Source: Thereva unica
Lineage: Eukaryota; Arthropoda; Insecta; Diptera; Therevidae
Direction: 5' to 3'
Assembly (NCBI GenBank): GCA_949987705.1
Contig: OX465282.1
Span: 38,032,039 to 38,096,038 of the forward strand
Length of the DNA stretch: 64,000 bases
In this document: positions 1 through 11,250 of the stretch, one piece after another
How the letters are laid out: every line of letters starts with the position of its first letter
How positions within the stretch are numbered: position 1 is the stretch's first letter
Translations under genes and position numbers: made by a program
The notes under the pieces: model-generated
Databases searched by the model: none
The model's input: the letters and a program-made list of their open reading frames with translations, nothing else
Told to the model about the DNA's origin: nothing

Positions 1-1
1 C

Positions 2-304
2 AATATCTTTCATAGAAATAGACGGAATAATTTGTGCAGCAGATTCTTCATCAGAACTTGATGAACTTTCTACTTCTTCGCCAGTATGTGAAGCAGGTCT
101 TTCCTCTTGAACAACATTGGAAAATGTTTTTTCGCCTTCGAGGGCTGCTTCTTCGCCCGTATTTGAAGCAACAATACTAAAAGAACTAGAAGTTGACTTA
201 TGGGAAATATATTTGAGTAGTGCTCCAGTATTTTTAGTCTGTATTTCCTCCCTTCTCTTCCTTTTCTTTCTAAATGACGCACCACTTTCTTTTACTCGTA
301 TCAT
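2..304 (-). CDS. hAT/ZMYM-like transposase-type protein, N-terminus (partial)
   Basis: An open frame runs without a stop from an ATG at 304 to the left edge of the window (101 codons), so only the N-terminus is present. It starts MIRVKESGASFRKKRKRREE, a basic segment, followed within about 15 residues by a G-A-L-L-K-Y-I stretch and then a Ser/Glu-rich acidic linker (ESSSSSDEESAAQ at about residues 83-95). A SGAxxRKxRK block followed by a short hydrophobic K-Y/F box is typical of the N-termini of insect hAT transposases and transposase-derived zinc finger MYM-type 1-like proteins. The catalytic part would lie left of the window. A CAGGGCCGGC-type hAT terminus lies behind the start at 728, in the position expected for the 5' end of the same element. 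Family assignment rests on pattern recognition; no TTF or dimerisation domain can be seen here. Confidence 0.55.
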   Translation of the reverse strand, partial: MIRVKESGASFRKKRKRREEIQTKNTGALLKYISHKSTSSSFSIVASNTGEEAALEGEKTFSNVVQEERPASHTGEEVESSSSSDEESAAQIIPSISMKDI

Positions 305-679
305 CCTAGGGATACATATGTAATAAAAATATAACTTGTCGAAATAAATAGTATATTATGTATAGAAAACGGCAAAGTCATTTTACTACTCTGAATAACA
401 TTTAGAATAACATCTATGTATATCTATAATACGTAATATAATATACTTACCTATAATAAACTCTCCAAATGCACTGGCACCCTAATAATTTGTTTCACTC
501 TTCACTGTTAAAAGATTGAATCGCGAATGAACAAAATGGTTTACATATAAGCAATTTATCATTCCAAATACAATTCTTCAAAACGGACTGAGTATATTTA
601 TCTATTTGCGATTCCTGAAATTGTAACTTCGTCAGTATTTTTGTTTTGTCTCGTTTAGATTTTGTTGTTTGAAAAAGCC
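305..679. other. Non-coding, probable hAT 5' region
   Basis: AT-rich DNA between the start of the hAT-like frame and the presumed element terminus. I see no other gene or repeat in it. Confidence 0.4.
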
Positions 680-728
680 GGCGCCCTAATGCTTTGCAGA
701 CCTAGCAGACCGCCTTCCGCCGGCCCTG
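680..728 (-). mobile_element. hAT element terminus
   Basis: Read on the minus strand the DNA begins CAGGGCCGGCGGAAGGCGG, a typical hAT terminal inverted repeat start (CAGGG plus GC-rich sequence). The end is placed at 728; the 8 bp beyond it (729-736) would be one copy of the target duplication. The partner end lies outside the window. Confidence 0.55.
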
Positions 729-1099
729 CTTTTCAAAAGAAAAATCGATGATTTAAAAAAATATTGATATATCACTTCAAAGCAGAGTGCCCAATTTGGA
801 TACGGCCAGTAAAACAGCATACAACTACATGTAAACGCCCTGTGCGTGAGCCCCCTTTGAAATGCTCGAGCTCATCCCAGTTTTTCAGAGTTTTGTCTAC
901 TTTTTATGGTATTGAAATTTTCAATTTTTTTCCAGGGTTTCTTAGAATTTCTGATAGTTTTGTAGTCGTCGGGATTTTATATAATTTATAAAATTATAAT
1001 TTAATTTATATAAATCAAATATTAAACTTATAATAATAATAATAATCATTTATTATTCAAGAAAGAAAATAAATATGAAATGAATAAGTTGCTTTTTAC

Positions 1100-1191
1100 A
1101 ACTTTAAGTAAATATAAAAAATGCCGCCCCAAGGTACATAAGTGCCGCCCGGTGCGGACCGCACCCACCGCCCCCCCTAGGTACGCCACTG
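1100..1191 (-). mobile_element. hAT-like terminus (CAGTGGCGTA type)
   Basis: On the minus strand the segment begins CAGTGGCGTACCTAGGGGGG and continues GC-rich (GGTGCGGTCCGCACCGGGCGGC). This is a terminal sequence common on hAT-type elements in animals. The partner terminus was not found, so it is a fragment or solo end. Confidence 0.5.
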
Positions 1192-2195
1192 ATGTGTAGA
1201 ATGTAAAGAGAGTCAGTACAAAATGCAAATCCATACTCTACGCATTTACAAAACGCATTTGAAATATATTGATGGTGGGCTTGGAAATACATTTTTCTAG
1301 ACAAGTCGCTCTTATTAAATTATACAATGGTTAAACTGGTTTTATGCGCCCCATGTTTTTATTTTAGTCTGTTAAAAGTCCCATAATATTACTTAATCCG
1401 TTGATGCAGCGACACATTGTGCCCCTTGGCATACGACATGAGAAAACAGCACGGCTACAATTGCACGATTTCTTACCAGATGACAATCATGCTTTGTTAA
1501 TGCTTGTTTATGCTTGTGTTCTAATTATTTTCTAGATTTTGGTACATGATTTCAAATAAAACCATTTAACGTAAAAGATTTTTTACCTATTTTTTTTATT
1601 TTTCTAGTTTTTAGTTTGGCTCGTATCATTGTGCAAGCTCCATTGCATATTTTTCATTGCATATTTTTTGCACGGTTAATTTCTAACAATCAAGCTCCTG
1701 AAAATATACGCTTGACCATCCTCAGACAGTTTGAAGCCCAAATACACTACAGCATGGTCAACAGTACTACCCTGCATTTAATGAACAGTGCTGCTGCTCT
1801 CTGCCGCTCCATAATTAAACTTTGCTGAAAATTGTATGGATTAAGGATTGGTGAAGTCTACGCCAAAATCAATTTGAACAGATGGTATGTCTGTTTCATA
1901 CATTTGCGTTCGACGAAACTGAGGTCATACAATCTCTGTGATGTAGCCGATAGCGCCGTTCACCAACCCTTTCAAGACGTCAACGTTAGCACGTAACATA
2001 ACTTTGGCTCCTAATAATATTCTCAATCTTTCGTCACCGCCAGATATTTGAGTTTGAATTGATTTGGTTACCATTGTAAATATTGTTGAGCCAATTGGAA
2101 ATGGTGTAGTGCTTCTTCTTCTTTTTCTAACTCAATAGGCTTAACTTGTTCTAATATGTGGGACGCGTAGTAGTTATGCATACCATTGCCAGCGC
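1192..2195. other. No recognisable gene or repeat
   Basis: The short open frame at 1616-1828 has no recognisable domain. AT-rich, presumably intronic or intergenic. Confidence 0.4.
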
Positions 2196-2199
2196 CATT

Positions 2200-2506
2200 T
2201 TAAATTTTCTAATTTTGACAAAAGTTTCATTAATACCCATTTCGGTTTTTTGTTAAATTTTTTACCACAGATTCGCCATTTGTGACCTTAAAAACTCCCC
2301 GATACCGACTTTTAATGGATTCAGAACACTTTGCAAAATTCATCCACCATTTTAAATTTTCAAATTTTGACCGCAGAATCGTCATTTATGAGCCAAACAC
2401 CCACCGATGCCGATTTTGAATGCAAAAATTGTCCGCCATCTTGATTTTTTTACACAATTGCCAGATTGCATTGTCACGGAAACTCAATTTGTTAAGTTGA
2501 AGTAGT
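2200..2506. repeat. Dispersed CGCCATTTT-type repeat, fragment
   Basis: Contains phrases shared with 5215-5395, 31400-31850, 38940-39440, 54820-54965 and 63250-63640: CCGCCATCTTGATTTTTT, then CAGATTGCATTGTCACG and AAACTCAATTTG. Non-coding. It is interrupted on its right by the TTAA-flanked element at 2507-3242. Confidence 0.6.
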
Positions 2507-3242
2507 TTAAGGGGGGAAACCAGTTTAGACGTTTGAAAAAATCGATTTTTTTTTTATTTCATAAATTGTTAGTAAAACTATTCAAGAATATGTTGCCAAA
2601 GTTTCAAATCAAAATTCCACTTTGTTCGGATGTTATGAGCTCTGAAGTGACCGCCCTCCTTGGTATACGGTACTATAAACTGAGAAATGACTTTTCCAAA
2701 TGCGTTTTTCTCGAAACGACTTTTTTCAACTGGTGGGAATCCTAGCGTGAAAAGTTATTGCTCAATCGTTTTGAAAATTTTCGTGAACATTCTTTATTCA
2801 ATTACAATCTATATGAACTAAACTCTGGGATGATATTATTATCTTAAATTTGTTTTTAGATGGAAAAAAGGTGAAAAAACACGGTATAAAAACATAACAT
2901 TTTGTTCCAACACATGCAATTTTAAATTTTTTTGTTAAGAGTTTAGTTCATATTCCTAGAAAACATATTGCTAATGTGAAAAAAAAATTGGGATGATTTC
3001 AGATAAAAATTGCGACTTCCACACTTCCCACCAGTAGTGAACTCGGATGGTGACGGTCCATGAAGAGCAGCTTCTAACTCCACTACTTACAGTGCAAATG
3101 ACTTGAAAAAATTACAGCGTGTGCTTCAAAACATTAGTAAAATATCCTCCAAGTTTAAACACATTTTGATTATTCCTTCCCTGTTAAAAAATTCACGAAA
3201 TACACTAAAAAATCGGCCTCCTAAACTGGTTTCCCCCCTTAA
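2507..3242. mobile_element. TTAA-flanked inverted-repeat element (piggyBac-type MITE)
   Basis: A 736-bp segment bounded by TTAA at 2507-2510 and 3239-3242. Inverted termini: left GGGGGGAAACCAGTTTAG, right CTAAACTGGTTTCCCCCC. TTAA duplication is the signature of piggyBac-superfamily insertion. The interior has no transposase (the longest frames are 60-70 codons), so it is non-autonomous. The left flank is the dispersed CGCCATTTT repeat. Confidence 0.75.
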
Positions 3243-3329
3243 AAAGCTGTACCAAAGAAACAAACAAACAAATATACGAGGTCAAGCTAAATAAAACCAT
3301 TAAAAAATAATTTAAATGAAAATAAATTT

Positions 3330-4405
3330 AATTTCGGAACTGCTGTTTTAATTTAATAATTTCTAGATGTAAAATTGCAAAATATGTGACACAAAATGTG
3401 ACCAGCTTTGACAAGGACGGGGTAGTGGTCAAAAAATCATGAAATTCGTGTGAGGTAATTTGTGAATGGCCCCTCATTACAAGACACTCAGTATAGGTAT
3501 CAAATAGGGACAATAGGGAAATTAGTTTTCTTTTATAGGAACTTTTGTTAATTGAGGGAGAGAAACAGGACGCGTAGGAATTGAAGGTAATGCAGCACCT
3601 GTTAACGGGCTCGTTTCTAGAATATTCAGTGCGATGCGGGTACTCTTTAAGCAGTTTGGAATGTCTTGTTTGTCGAGTATCGTTAAATTTGATTGTGTCC
3701 GACAGGAACTGCACCTTGAGGTTATTGTTCAGGACATCCAGGGTAAAACAAGATATAAGCAATTTCCGTCTAAGGGATAGAGGCAAGAGATCAAGGATTT
3801 TGAGCCTGTCCTTATAGTGAGGAAGGTTGTGAAAATCCGAAGGATTATAGAGGTTCCTAAGCGCGAAAAGAAGGAACTTCTTTTGGACAGATTCTATTCG
3901 ATTAATACTAATTTGAAATATAGGATCCCAGATCTAGCACGCATACTCAAGAATAGGACGGACCAATGAGCAAAACAAGGCTTTAGTAACCCAAACATTG
4001 TCGAATTCTTTAGCTCTTCTCTTGATAAAGCCCAACAGCTTGTTGGATCTAGCAATAATATTATCATAGTGTAAGTTAAAGTTTAACTTGCTGTCGAGGA
4101 CAATGCCTAAATCAACAATGTGATCGACACGATCCAAGACATTGTCATTGAGATAATAATTTTGCAGCTGTTTGTTTCTTTTCCTGGAGAAGGTAATTAC
4201 GTGGCACTTACTGGTGTTAAGAAGAAGATTGTTAGTGGTGCACCAGTCTTGTAGTGCATTAAGTTTCGACTGTAAAAAGGATACATCAGTTTGAGACCTT
4301 ATAGCACTATAAATTTTTAAATCATCGGCGTAAAAGAGGTGCGGAATGCCATTTAATATTTCAGCTAGATCGGAAATGAATATGTTAAATAGAAGTGGCC
4401 CTATA
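3330..4405 (-). pseudogene. CR1/jockey-group LINE, RT and C-terminal part
   Basis: Minus-strand coding remnant of a non-LTR retrotransposon reverse transcriptase. The open frame 4533-3934 holds GPLLFNIFISDL, then HLFYADDLKIY with the catalytic YADD at residues 68-71 (about 4321-4332), NTSKCHVITFSRK, the motif VDLGIVLD, and LLGFIKRR...RPILEYAC. The frame then breaks and resumes at 3786-3328 with the C-terminal region PLSLRRKLLISCFTLDVLNN. LINE homology starts at about 4405, so the first 40 codons of the open frame are unrelated sequence and the endonuclease and N-terminal RT are missing. The closest relative in the window is 55462-57375, which repeats the same protein blocks on the other strand. 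Confidence 0.85.
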
Positions 4406-4539
4406 TTGCCGCTATAGAAGCTGGTGAGGTCTCGTACTTCTAGAACTAATTTACCAGTACATCTTAATTGTTGTAGTGCACCAATGAATGATCTATTGTG
4501 TATCGTAAAATCTAATCTATACCATTGCTCCATGATATA

Positions 4540-5214
4540 TAATGTTTTTATAGTCTATGTGACGAATTTTATAACTTAGTTACTTAAAGCATTAGTTCTA
4601 GGACGTTTCTAAGTAAATCCTTTAGAGGATCATTTGCCGCATCGTACACTGATAAAAAACATTCTTGGCTTAAGACACTTTTTCTTGAACCAAGAAAATA
4701 ATGTAGGATAAGCAACACTCATAGTCTTAGTTTTATTGTCTTGGATGAAGACAAAGGTTGACTAGAAATAAAAAAAAATCTTGGGTTGAGATCCTCGTTT
4801 TTCTAATTTAAGTAACTCAATTTCTTAGTCAAAGAATATCAAATTCTTGAAGCAAGCGACTTAATTCTCTTGACGGCTGTTTTGCATAAGGACTCATATT
4901 TTTTCTAATGCTAGTTTCAAATTGACCGCAGTATTTCCACGTAATAAAAAAATAAATAGTGTAAAAGAGACAAAAAGTAAAAAAATAATTTTGAATGTAA
5001 AGTTCGAAAAGTTCCAGTATTAATAAAATAAGAATAAAAGTAAAGAGCGCTCCACGCTTTTTTACATTGAAGTAAGTGGCTGCAGCAATAAAACTTAACT
5101 TCCAAATTTATTTTTTAGTTTTTGGCTCATTTTAATATAAAAACGTTATTTTTTAGTTTTTTTAAACTATTTATTTTTATTTTCTACTTTTTAGTCTATT
5201 ATATGTGTTCCGCA
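4540..5214. other. No recognisable gene
   Basis: AT-rich. Between 4660 and 4880 several TTCTTGGCTTAAG/CTTGGGTTGAG-like blocks recur, suggesting an old short element, but no boundaries can be fixed. Confidence 0.3.
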
Positions 5215-5395
5215 CTTTTGTGGCGGCCATATTAGATTTAAAATGACGTCACGCAGCTTACTGTATTCTACTTGTCATACTCTTTCATTTAATATCCTTG
5301 TCGTGGGCTCGGTGGAACACAATTACAAAAATCGGCCGCCATCTTAGAACCACCTTCTTGATTTTTTACATAACAGTCAGACTACATTTAGTACT
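5215..5395. repeat. Dispersed CGCCATTTT-type repeat
   Basis: Shares GGCGGCCATATTAGATTTAA, AATGACGTCACGCAGCTTAC and CATACTCTTTCATTTAATA with the copies near 39000, 54820 and 63250. Non-coding dispersed repeat of unknown class. Confidence 0.6.
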
Positions 5396-5611
5396 TATAC
5401 ATGATGAGTTGAACTCAGGTTGAACCCGAGTCCAACTACATGTAGAGCGCATTCCAGCCCTACTAAATACCTGGTTTGAATTGAAATTATGTATACGGAC
5501 TTGAGTTCAGTAGTTGAGTAGTGGAAGCAGCTCTGTGTTTTGTTTGTGATATTTCGAAACGTGTAGTTCTTTTTCATTACCGCGTGCACTATATTCTAGG
5601 TTTAGCCGCTA

Positions 5612-6847
5612 GGGCGTTTCGAATTTTTTTGGTAGAGGGTTACATACACCCTGTATTTGTGTGATATTTTCATGAGTAGTGTAGCAATCTTCGCAAAATA
5701 CTCCCTCTTATTCTTTGATGGCTCTACAGCCCAATTCGAGCATTGGCCTCCATTAGCTTCTTCCGCCAAACTTCTCTCTGCTCCGCAGCTTGTCTCCAAT
5801 TTCTTATATAGAGCAGTTTTGCTGCATCGGCCTTAAAAGTGTCCTCCCACCTCCCACCGTGGTTTGCCAACTGGTCTTCTGTCATCTGGTAGTAGGTACC
5901 GGGATTTTTTTGATATCCTTGAGTCATCCATTCTTTGGACCCAACGTAAACGAGCATGGCATGGGTCGCAAGCTTACACTCTTTGTATAAGTCGTACAAT
6001 TCGTGATTGTAGTATATTCTCCATGCATTGTCTTCATTGATTGGGCCGTATAGAGAAGAGAACCTTCCTCTCTAATATATCCATCTCGTCGGCGGATTTC
6101 TGAGAGATAGTCCATGCTTCGCATCCACTGCATCTACTGTACGTGTGATGGTTTTATAGACTTTTATTTTGGGTTTTCTGTGGATGTCTCTGAATTTCAT
6201 TACTGGCAGCAGTGAGAAGTATGATCTTACTCTTGTTGGCATTTATTTGCAGCCCTATATCTTTGGCTCCCTCTTCTAATTTCGTGACAATTTCTCTAAG
6301 GTATGACAGTGATCTAGCAAGGCAGTTTATATCATCGGCATATCCTGCCAACTGTTTTGATTTGTTAAGCAGGGTTGCGTTCGCATAAATGTTTACTTTG
6401 AGAATTACTCCTTCTAGGCAGATATTTAATAGCAAAATACTCCCAGCTATCTACAACTGTAAAGTTCAAGGTTCCAACCCACCAACTTCCAGAGTTATGA
6501 GTCATCAAAGTCAAAGTTTTGTTTGTTTTTCACGAAAGTTTTAACATCAATCACCTTTTTCTCCAAAAGCTATACAGTTAAGCAATTTTGGAAAACTTGG
6601 ACAATTTCCTATAAATAATGTCTGGACAACTTTTATGCTACTATGAAGTTATAAGCAATTTTGATGTTACAATTGGTCTTATTTGGTGCTTATTTGGTAC
6701 TTTTCAACAAAGCTCAGGTGGAGAAGTAGTAAAAAACGTCGAAATAGAGCCAATTTTAACATAAGTATTCTGCATAGATTGCTACATTACTCATGAAAAT
6801 ATCTCATACGGCTACAAAATTAATACCACAAAAATTTCGAAACGCCC
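5612..6847. mobile_element. TA-flanked inverted-repeat element carrying an RTE insertion
   Basis: Ends GGGCGTTTCGAA at 5612 and TTCGAAACGCCC at 6836-6847, each next to TA (5610-5611 and 6848-6849), which suggests Tc1/mariner-type insertion. The interior includes an ACACCCTGTAT block and sequence related to 22795-23225 and 50105-50410 (GCTTGGACAATTTYCTATRAAT, AACTTTTATGCTAC, ATAAGCAATTTTGAT). Without the RTE insertion at 5706-6431 the element would be about 0.5 kb. No transposase seen. Confidence 0.65.
5706..6431 (-). pseudogene. RTE-type LINE, 5'-truncated, with 13-bp target duplication
   Basis: Flanked by the direct repeat GCAAAATACTCCC at 5693-5705 and 6432-6444, a clear LINE target-site duplication. 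Minus-strand coding remnants read from RT (CLEGVILKVNIYANATLLNK, KQLAGYADDINCLARSLSYL, INANKSKI) to the C-terminus (YDLYKECKLATHAMLV, DQLANHGGRWEDTFKADAAK, LLYIRNWRQAAEQREVWRKK). It matches the 36010-37078 copy but is shorter and broken by frameshifts and a deletion after the RT core. The element ends in AAAGAATAAGAG on its coding strand. Confidence 0.85.
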
Positions 6848-7149
6848 TACCGATTTTTTGTTTGTCTAACCCAGGGGTGTCTTTCGCAATTCCTTAGAAA
6901 TAATAATTCAATAATTTCTTTACTTCGTCGCACAGCTTTGGACCTCTCTCCTTAAATTATATTTAACTTAATTTAAATCACCCAATATATCACTCCGGCC
7001 CGCGGTTTTATAATGCATTTTCATAGCGGCCCGCGATACCATTTGGGTTTGCCACCAATGGTCTATCCAATAACTATCTACAATCGGTCGCTTTTCTACT
7101 TTCAGCAATATACCCTATATATAGAAGATATATTAATCACTATACTTGG

Positions 7150-8045
7150 ACTATAGTCCGGGAAAATTAGCAAAAACGCACGAAAAGAGACAAAACCCCA
7201 AAATGGCTGAAGATTGGTACACAGCTTCTTTGTGACATTTTAAGAAAACAATTTCGGAATCCAAAAAAATAAAACATGGACACGCGTTTTCCCGAGTTTT
7301 CCATGTACTATCTCAAGGTCAAAGTTTTCGAAAATCACATTTTCGCCAAAATTTCACCCAAAAACTGGAATTTTCGAAATTTATTTTTAATCAGTCAATA
7401 CAAAACGTTTTTGACTACAAAAGTCCATTTGTCATTTTTTCGAAAGCTTAACCCTTTCGAAGTTATTCAAGGTTAAAGTTTGCAAAAATCACTTTTTGAC
7501 AAAAAGTGATTATACCAAATATTATTGCCTACAAAATATAATTTTCGGAGAAAAAACAGTTTTTGAGTGATTTTTTGGCCGAAAAGTGATTTTTGCCAAC
7601 TTTAACCTTGAATAAATTCGAAAGGGTTGAGTTTTCGCAAAAATGACAAAAGGACTTTTGCAGGCAATAACGTTTCGTATTGATTGAAATTTCGGAAATA
7701 TTGGTTTTTGAGTGAAATTTTCCCAAAAAGTGATTTTCGAAAACTTTGACTTTGAATAACTTTCAAAGAGTTGAGTCAAGGTCAAGAGTCAAAGGTCAAC
7801 TTTTTTGTAAGAACCAGAGAGAGAATTGTAGACAATTTCATTGTAACATTTTGGGCTCTTGCACGGGGTTGTATGACCTATAGAAACCGAGGTACATTGA
7901 AAACTCGGGAAAAACGCGATGTCATGTTTTATTTTTTTGGGTTCCGAAATTGTTTTCTTAAAAATTGTTTTCATAAGGAAGCTGTGTACCAACTTTCAAC
8001 CATTTTGGAATTTTGTCTCCTTTAAATGCTAATTTCCCCAGACTA
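7150..8045. mobile_element. Long fold-back (inverted-repeat) element
   Basis: Two arms of roughly 350-450 bp are imperfect reverse complements of each other. Left landmarks: GGGAAAATTAGCA (about 7162), AAAATGGCTGAAGATTGGTA, GGAATCCAAAAAAATAAAAC, GTTTTCCCGAGTTTTC, CAAGGTCAAAGTTTTCG. The right arm contains the reverse complements in reverse order and ends TGCTAATTTCCCCAGACTA. The centre lies near 7500-7560. There is no transposase; open frames across it are by-products of the repeat. A fragment of one arm recurs at 42720-42825. Confidence 0.7.
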
Positions 8046-8049
8046 CTAT

Positions 8050-9400
8050 TGCTGTTAAGGTTTTTACTGCCTGACTTCAGACTATATGATAAGGCTTACA
8101 CAAAATCTTCATGGAACCATATAGGAAAACTACCCTTTCAAACAAAAAAAGTATAAGACAAATTTATTTTTTTGTTACAAATTATGCATACTGATCAAAT
8201 TAGGAACTTACTTTTTTGAAGTCGGCTGTTTATAATTTTTTTCTCGCAGCTATGTTTTTGCGATAACAGCACCCTCTGATGGCCTAAATCGGTTTTTTGT
8301 TAACTCAAGTGGGTTATCAGATTTTGGCTTGGGACCAGGTATTTCATAGTTTACCTACACTATCTCCCACCCATAGATACGCCAAATGGGCGGCTTAGAT
8401 ACTCCACACGGTTCAATTTTAGCTAAACTTTGCGGTTAGCATATTCTACTACAGTATATTGAGTTATTATAGAATACCTACAATACATCCAAATCTTGTA
8501 ACAGTTAGCCACTCGGGTTCAGTAAAAATTATTCAGAAGCGATTGTGTTTCAAAAACCTGGTTACTCTGGACATTTTAAACAAATCTTAAAGAGTGTATT
8601 GTAAGAGAGGAACTTTTGCACAGTTCAAGGTATTGAAAGTAATTTTGTTTGAAAGTATTGGTCAATGCCATCACTATGATCTTAAATTTCACTAAGCGTC
8701 TTTATCGAAGATAGCCCATTGAAAGTATTTTGACATAAAATTATGTGTAATTTGACATCGCCATATGTTGGATGCATATTTTTCGTTAATCGCTTAAAAA
8801 CAAATTTTCAAGAAAGGGTAATAATCTATACTTGATAATTTAATTACTCCATTAAAAAATGTATCTGGAACTTCTTCTTCTTTAAAATTGATTAAGAGTT
8901 CATACTATACAGGAAGAATATTTATAGAAGAAACTATAGCAATGATTTCACGTGTAAACGGGACTTCTGCCACCCCTGAATTTTGTTTCTCAATTCCTGT
9001 TGAAATTAGTCCTAGGTTTTCATAATAAAGAGGGTAATTTAAAGGGCGAATTTAGTATTTTTAAGGATTTAAGCAATTTCACTTTAAGAATTTTTATAAT
9101 TTATTTATGGATATTTTGTTGTTTTTTTATTTTTTAAGCGATAAATAAGTTAAAACCTATAAAAAAAATGTATCAAATTTATTAGCAATACTCAACACAA
9201 AACCAGCACAGCACTCCCCAGTTTGAAGATTAGCAGTTTTTCAAGAGATCACAGAAGAAAGACTCTATGTTTTTATATATTCAGTATTCTCAGTGGGGTT
9301 TTCCGATTGTTCCACTATCGGGGGAAAACATTCCAATCTCAAGAGAAAACCTATTTTTCAAAATATTTACACAGGTCGTACATAAGCGATAAAGGACCAA
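8050..9400. other. No recognisable gene or repeat
   Basis: AT-rich unique-looking sequence. I see no coding signature, inverted-repeat boundary or known LINE tail here. Confidence 0.35.
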
Positions 9401-9406
9401 TAAAAA

Positions 9407-10639
9407 CTAGTTGGGATGTGGGTTTGACCCCTTCGGTCCACACGATTAACTTCCCAGAATGATGAACGAAGATGCAATAAACTGACTTCTTACAAAATAG
9501 TTTAGCACTAGTGGGAAATTGACTAATATCAGAACTGGTGACAAAGCAATCCTGAGAGAGGCTAGTTCAAATAACTAAAATAGTTGTAAATCCACAAGAT
9601 TTTTCTAGAGAATTTGTTTTTCCTGAACGTTAACAAACAAACATTTCCTTCGTACTTCGTTCGCTACACTAAAGCGGGTGTTCGAATTCGTATTGAGCGT
9701 GTTGAAGCGCCGGCACCGTTGATAGACTGAGAAGCGAATGACTTCATTTTGAAATTCCAAAGCTTTTCGGAGATATTAGCAATAATCAATGTAAAGTACT
9801 TGTCAGACTTGACCAAAAAGAACAAATTTTTCGGTAACTCCGGAATTTTTCGGTAATACCGGGATGAACCATAATTTCCTGAAACTGTATCACTCGTAGA
9901 AAACAATTCCCCGTCAAAAACTGCTGATCCAAGGTTTGAAAAATTCGTAGTGTTTGTAAAGGGTAACGAAATTTTTGCATGATTTTTAAAGGTTGTCGGA
10001 TTTTGACAAGTGATGTTTTGTTGGAAGGATATCGCTGTGCAGAGCCCAAAAAATATCACTTCATTTAGACCGTCTCTCATTCCATCGAGTTTTTATTAGA
10101 TATTAGCAAAACTTATCTATTAAAACTTTTTCTGGCACTGAGCTGAGTTTTTATATTTAAACAAAAACAGGCCCGACCCAATGTTATGAAAGGGCTTTTT
10201 TTTCGTTAATATTCTTCTCTCGGCGATTCAAAGAAGTCTATATAGTTTTTGGTTCGCGCGGTATCGGCGTTTAAACAAAAAAACGGTTCGACCGAATTTT
10301 ATTGAAAATCTTTTTAGATCCCTTTTTGGTTAATACTCTTCGAAAGGCCCTTCAACTAAGCCGATATATTTTATAGTTCGCGCGTAACGGCTCGACCGAA
10401 TTTTATAAAAATCTTTTCAAATTATATTGTCGCTAATACGCTTCGAACGGCACCTCAAGTAAGTCCATATCTTTATGACCTCGTACGTATGCACACACAC
10501 ACATATACACACACTCACACACTTCCACCCAAATTTTTGCTTGAAATGCTCTTGGGACCTTAAAAAATAAAAATACGTTGATAATTTTGACTTCGATTTT
10601 CGGACCGATTACAATAACTTTCCTATACTGGGAAGCTAA
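9407..10639 (+). mobile_element. Helentron/DINE-1-like non-autonomous element, copy 1
   Basis: The 5' region begins CTAGTTGGGATGTGGG, followed by CCCCTTCGGTCCACACGATT and TTAACTTCCCAGAATGATG. The body is shared with 46239-47466 and 53117-54432. The centre holds diverged tandem units with the landmarks CGACCGAATTTTAT, CTTCGAACGGCACCTCAAGT and GGTTCGCGCGGTATCG, then a (CA)n stretch. The 3' end has a hairpin, ACTTTCC TATACT GGGAAGC, ending at about 10639. The sequence near the 5' end is the inverse of the 3' stem. This layout resembles Helentron-associated elements (HINE/DINE-1). No coding capacity. Confidence 0.65.
10489..10523. repeat. (CA)n microsatellite inside copy 1
   Basis: ACACACACACATATACACAC-type run next to the 3' part of the element; the other copies carry a similar CA-rich run at the same place. 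Confidence 0.8.
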
Positions 10640-10866
10640 TAAACTATAAACTAGAAATTTTAAATGTTCCTTACTTCTTCGCTTATTTATCTATTGCATT
10701 TAATAATTCACGAGTACAGCCATAAAGCAAGATGCATCCTCAATATCCTCAAATAATCTTCGTTTCATTTGAACGCTCAGTCATCACCGAAATAGGGGGA
10801 ATTACATGTAACATAACATGTGCCGCAACTATTTCGGGCTGTTGTAAGGGCGATCACAACCTCCTT

Positions 10867-10960
10867 GCGGTGGTCACTTGTAACTACCCTACTCGATGTG
10901 ACTCCAAAGCGGGTCAACCTCTAGTGTTTCGAAATTGGGAGTTGCGCCACTTTTTGCAAT
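10867..10960. repeat. Solo arm of the 14749-15210 inverted-repeat family
   Basis: Contains GATGTGACTCCAAAGCGGGT, CAACCTCTAGTGTTTCGAAA, GGAGTTGCGCCACTTT and CAATGAGCGAC. This matches the right arm of the 14749-15210 element with about ten differences. The other arm was not found nearby. Confidence 0.55.
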
Positions 10961-11029
10961 GAGCGACTCATTTGTTGCGAGAGGCCAGGACCAGATCCCG
11001 ATTGTAGAGCCTTATAATTATAATAATAA

Positions 11030-11250
11030 TAAGGACCTGTATCTCGACGGTAAGATCTATGGAGTGTAACAGGGAAGGTGACCCAACCTCCGCTGGCAGG
11101 ATGGCGTAGATCAGGACCCTAGAGCTTAGGGATGCCAAACTGGATGACATCGGCTCAGAATCGGACCGTTTAAGAGAACGGTTGCGAGGGACCAGGACCG
11201 GATCTCGGTTGTAGAGCCGTCAAAGGAAAAGAAAAAAAGACCTACATATA
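11030..11250 (+). pseudogene. RTE-type LINE 3' end
   Basis: Decayed C-terminal coding tail of the kind DLRWKDxVDxDxRxLGxxNW. The recognisable nucleotide blocks (CCAAACTGGATGACATCGGC, GGTTGTAGAGCC) recur as reverse complements at 41105-41335. Ends in an A-rich tail (AAAGGAAAAGAAAAAAAG). Confidence 0.5.

Noticed and set aside
9664..10080. 138-codon minus-strand frame in the Helentron-like element
   Set aside because: The same region in copies 2 and 3 does not keep the frame, so it is not conserved coding.
9446..10639. Helentron-like copies as piggyBac MITEs (TTAA beside CTTCCCAGTAT at 5' and GGGAAGTTAA at 3')
   Set aside because: About 40 bp left of the TTAA are shared by all three copies, so the TTAA is internal and not a target duplication.
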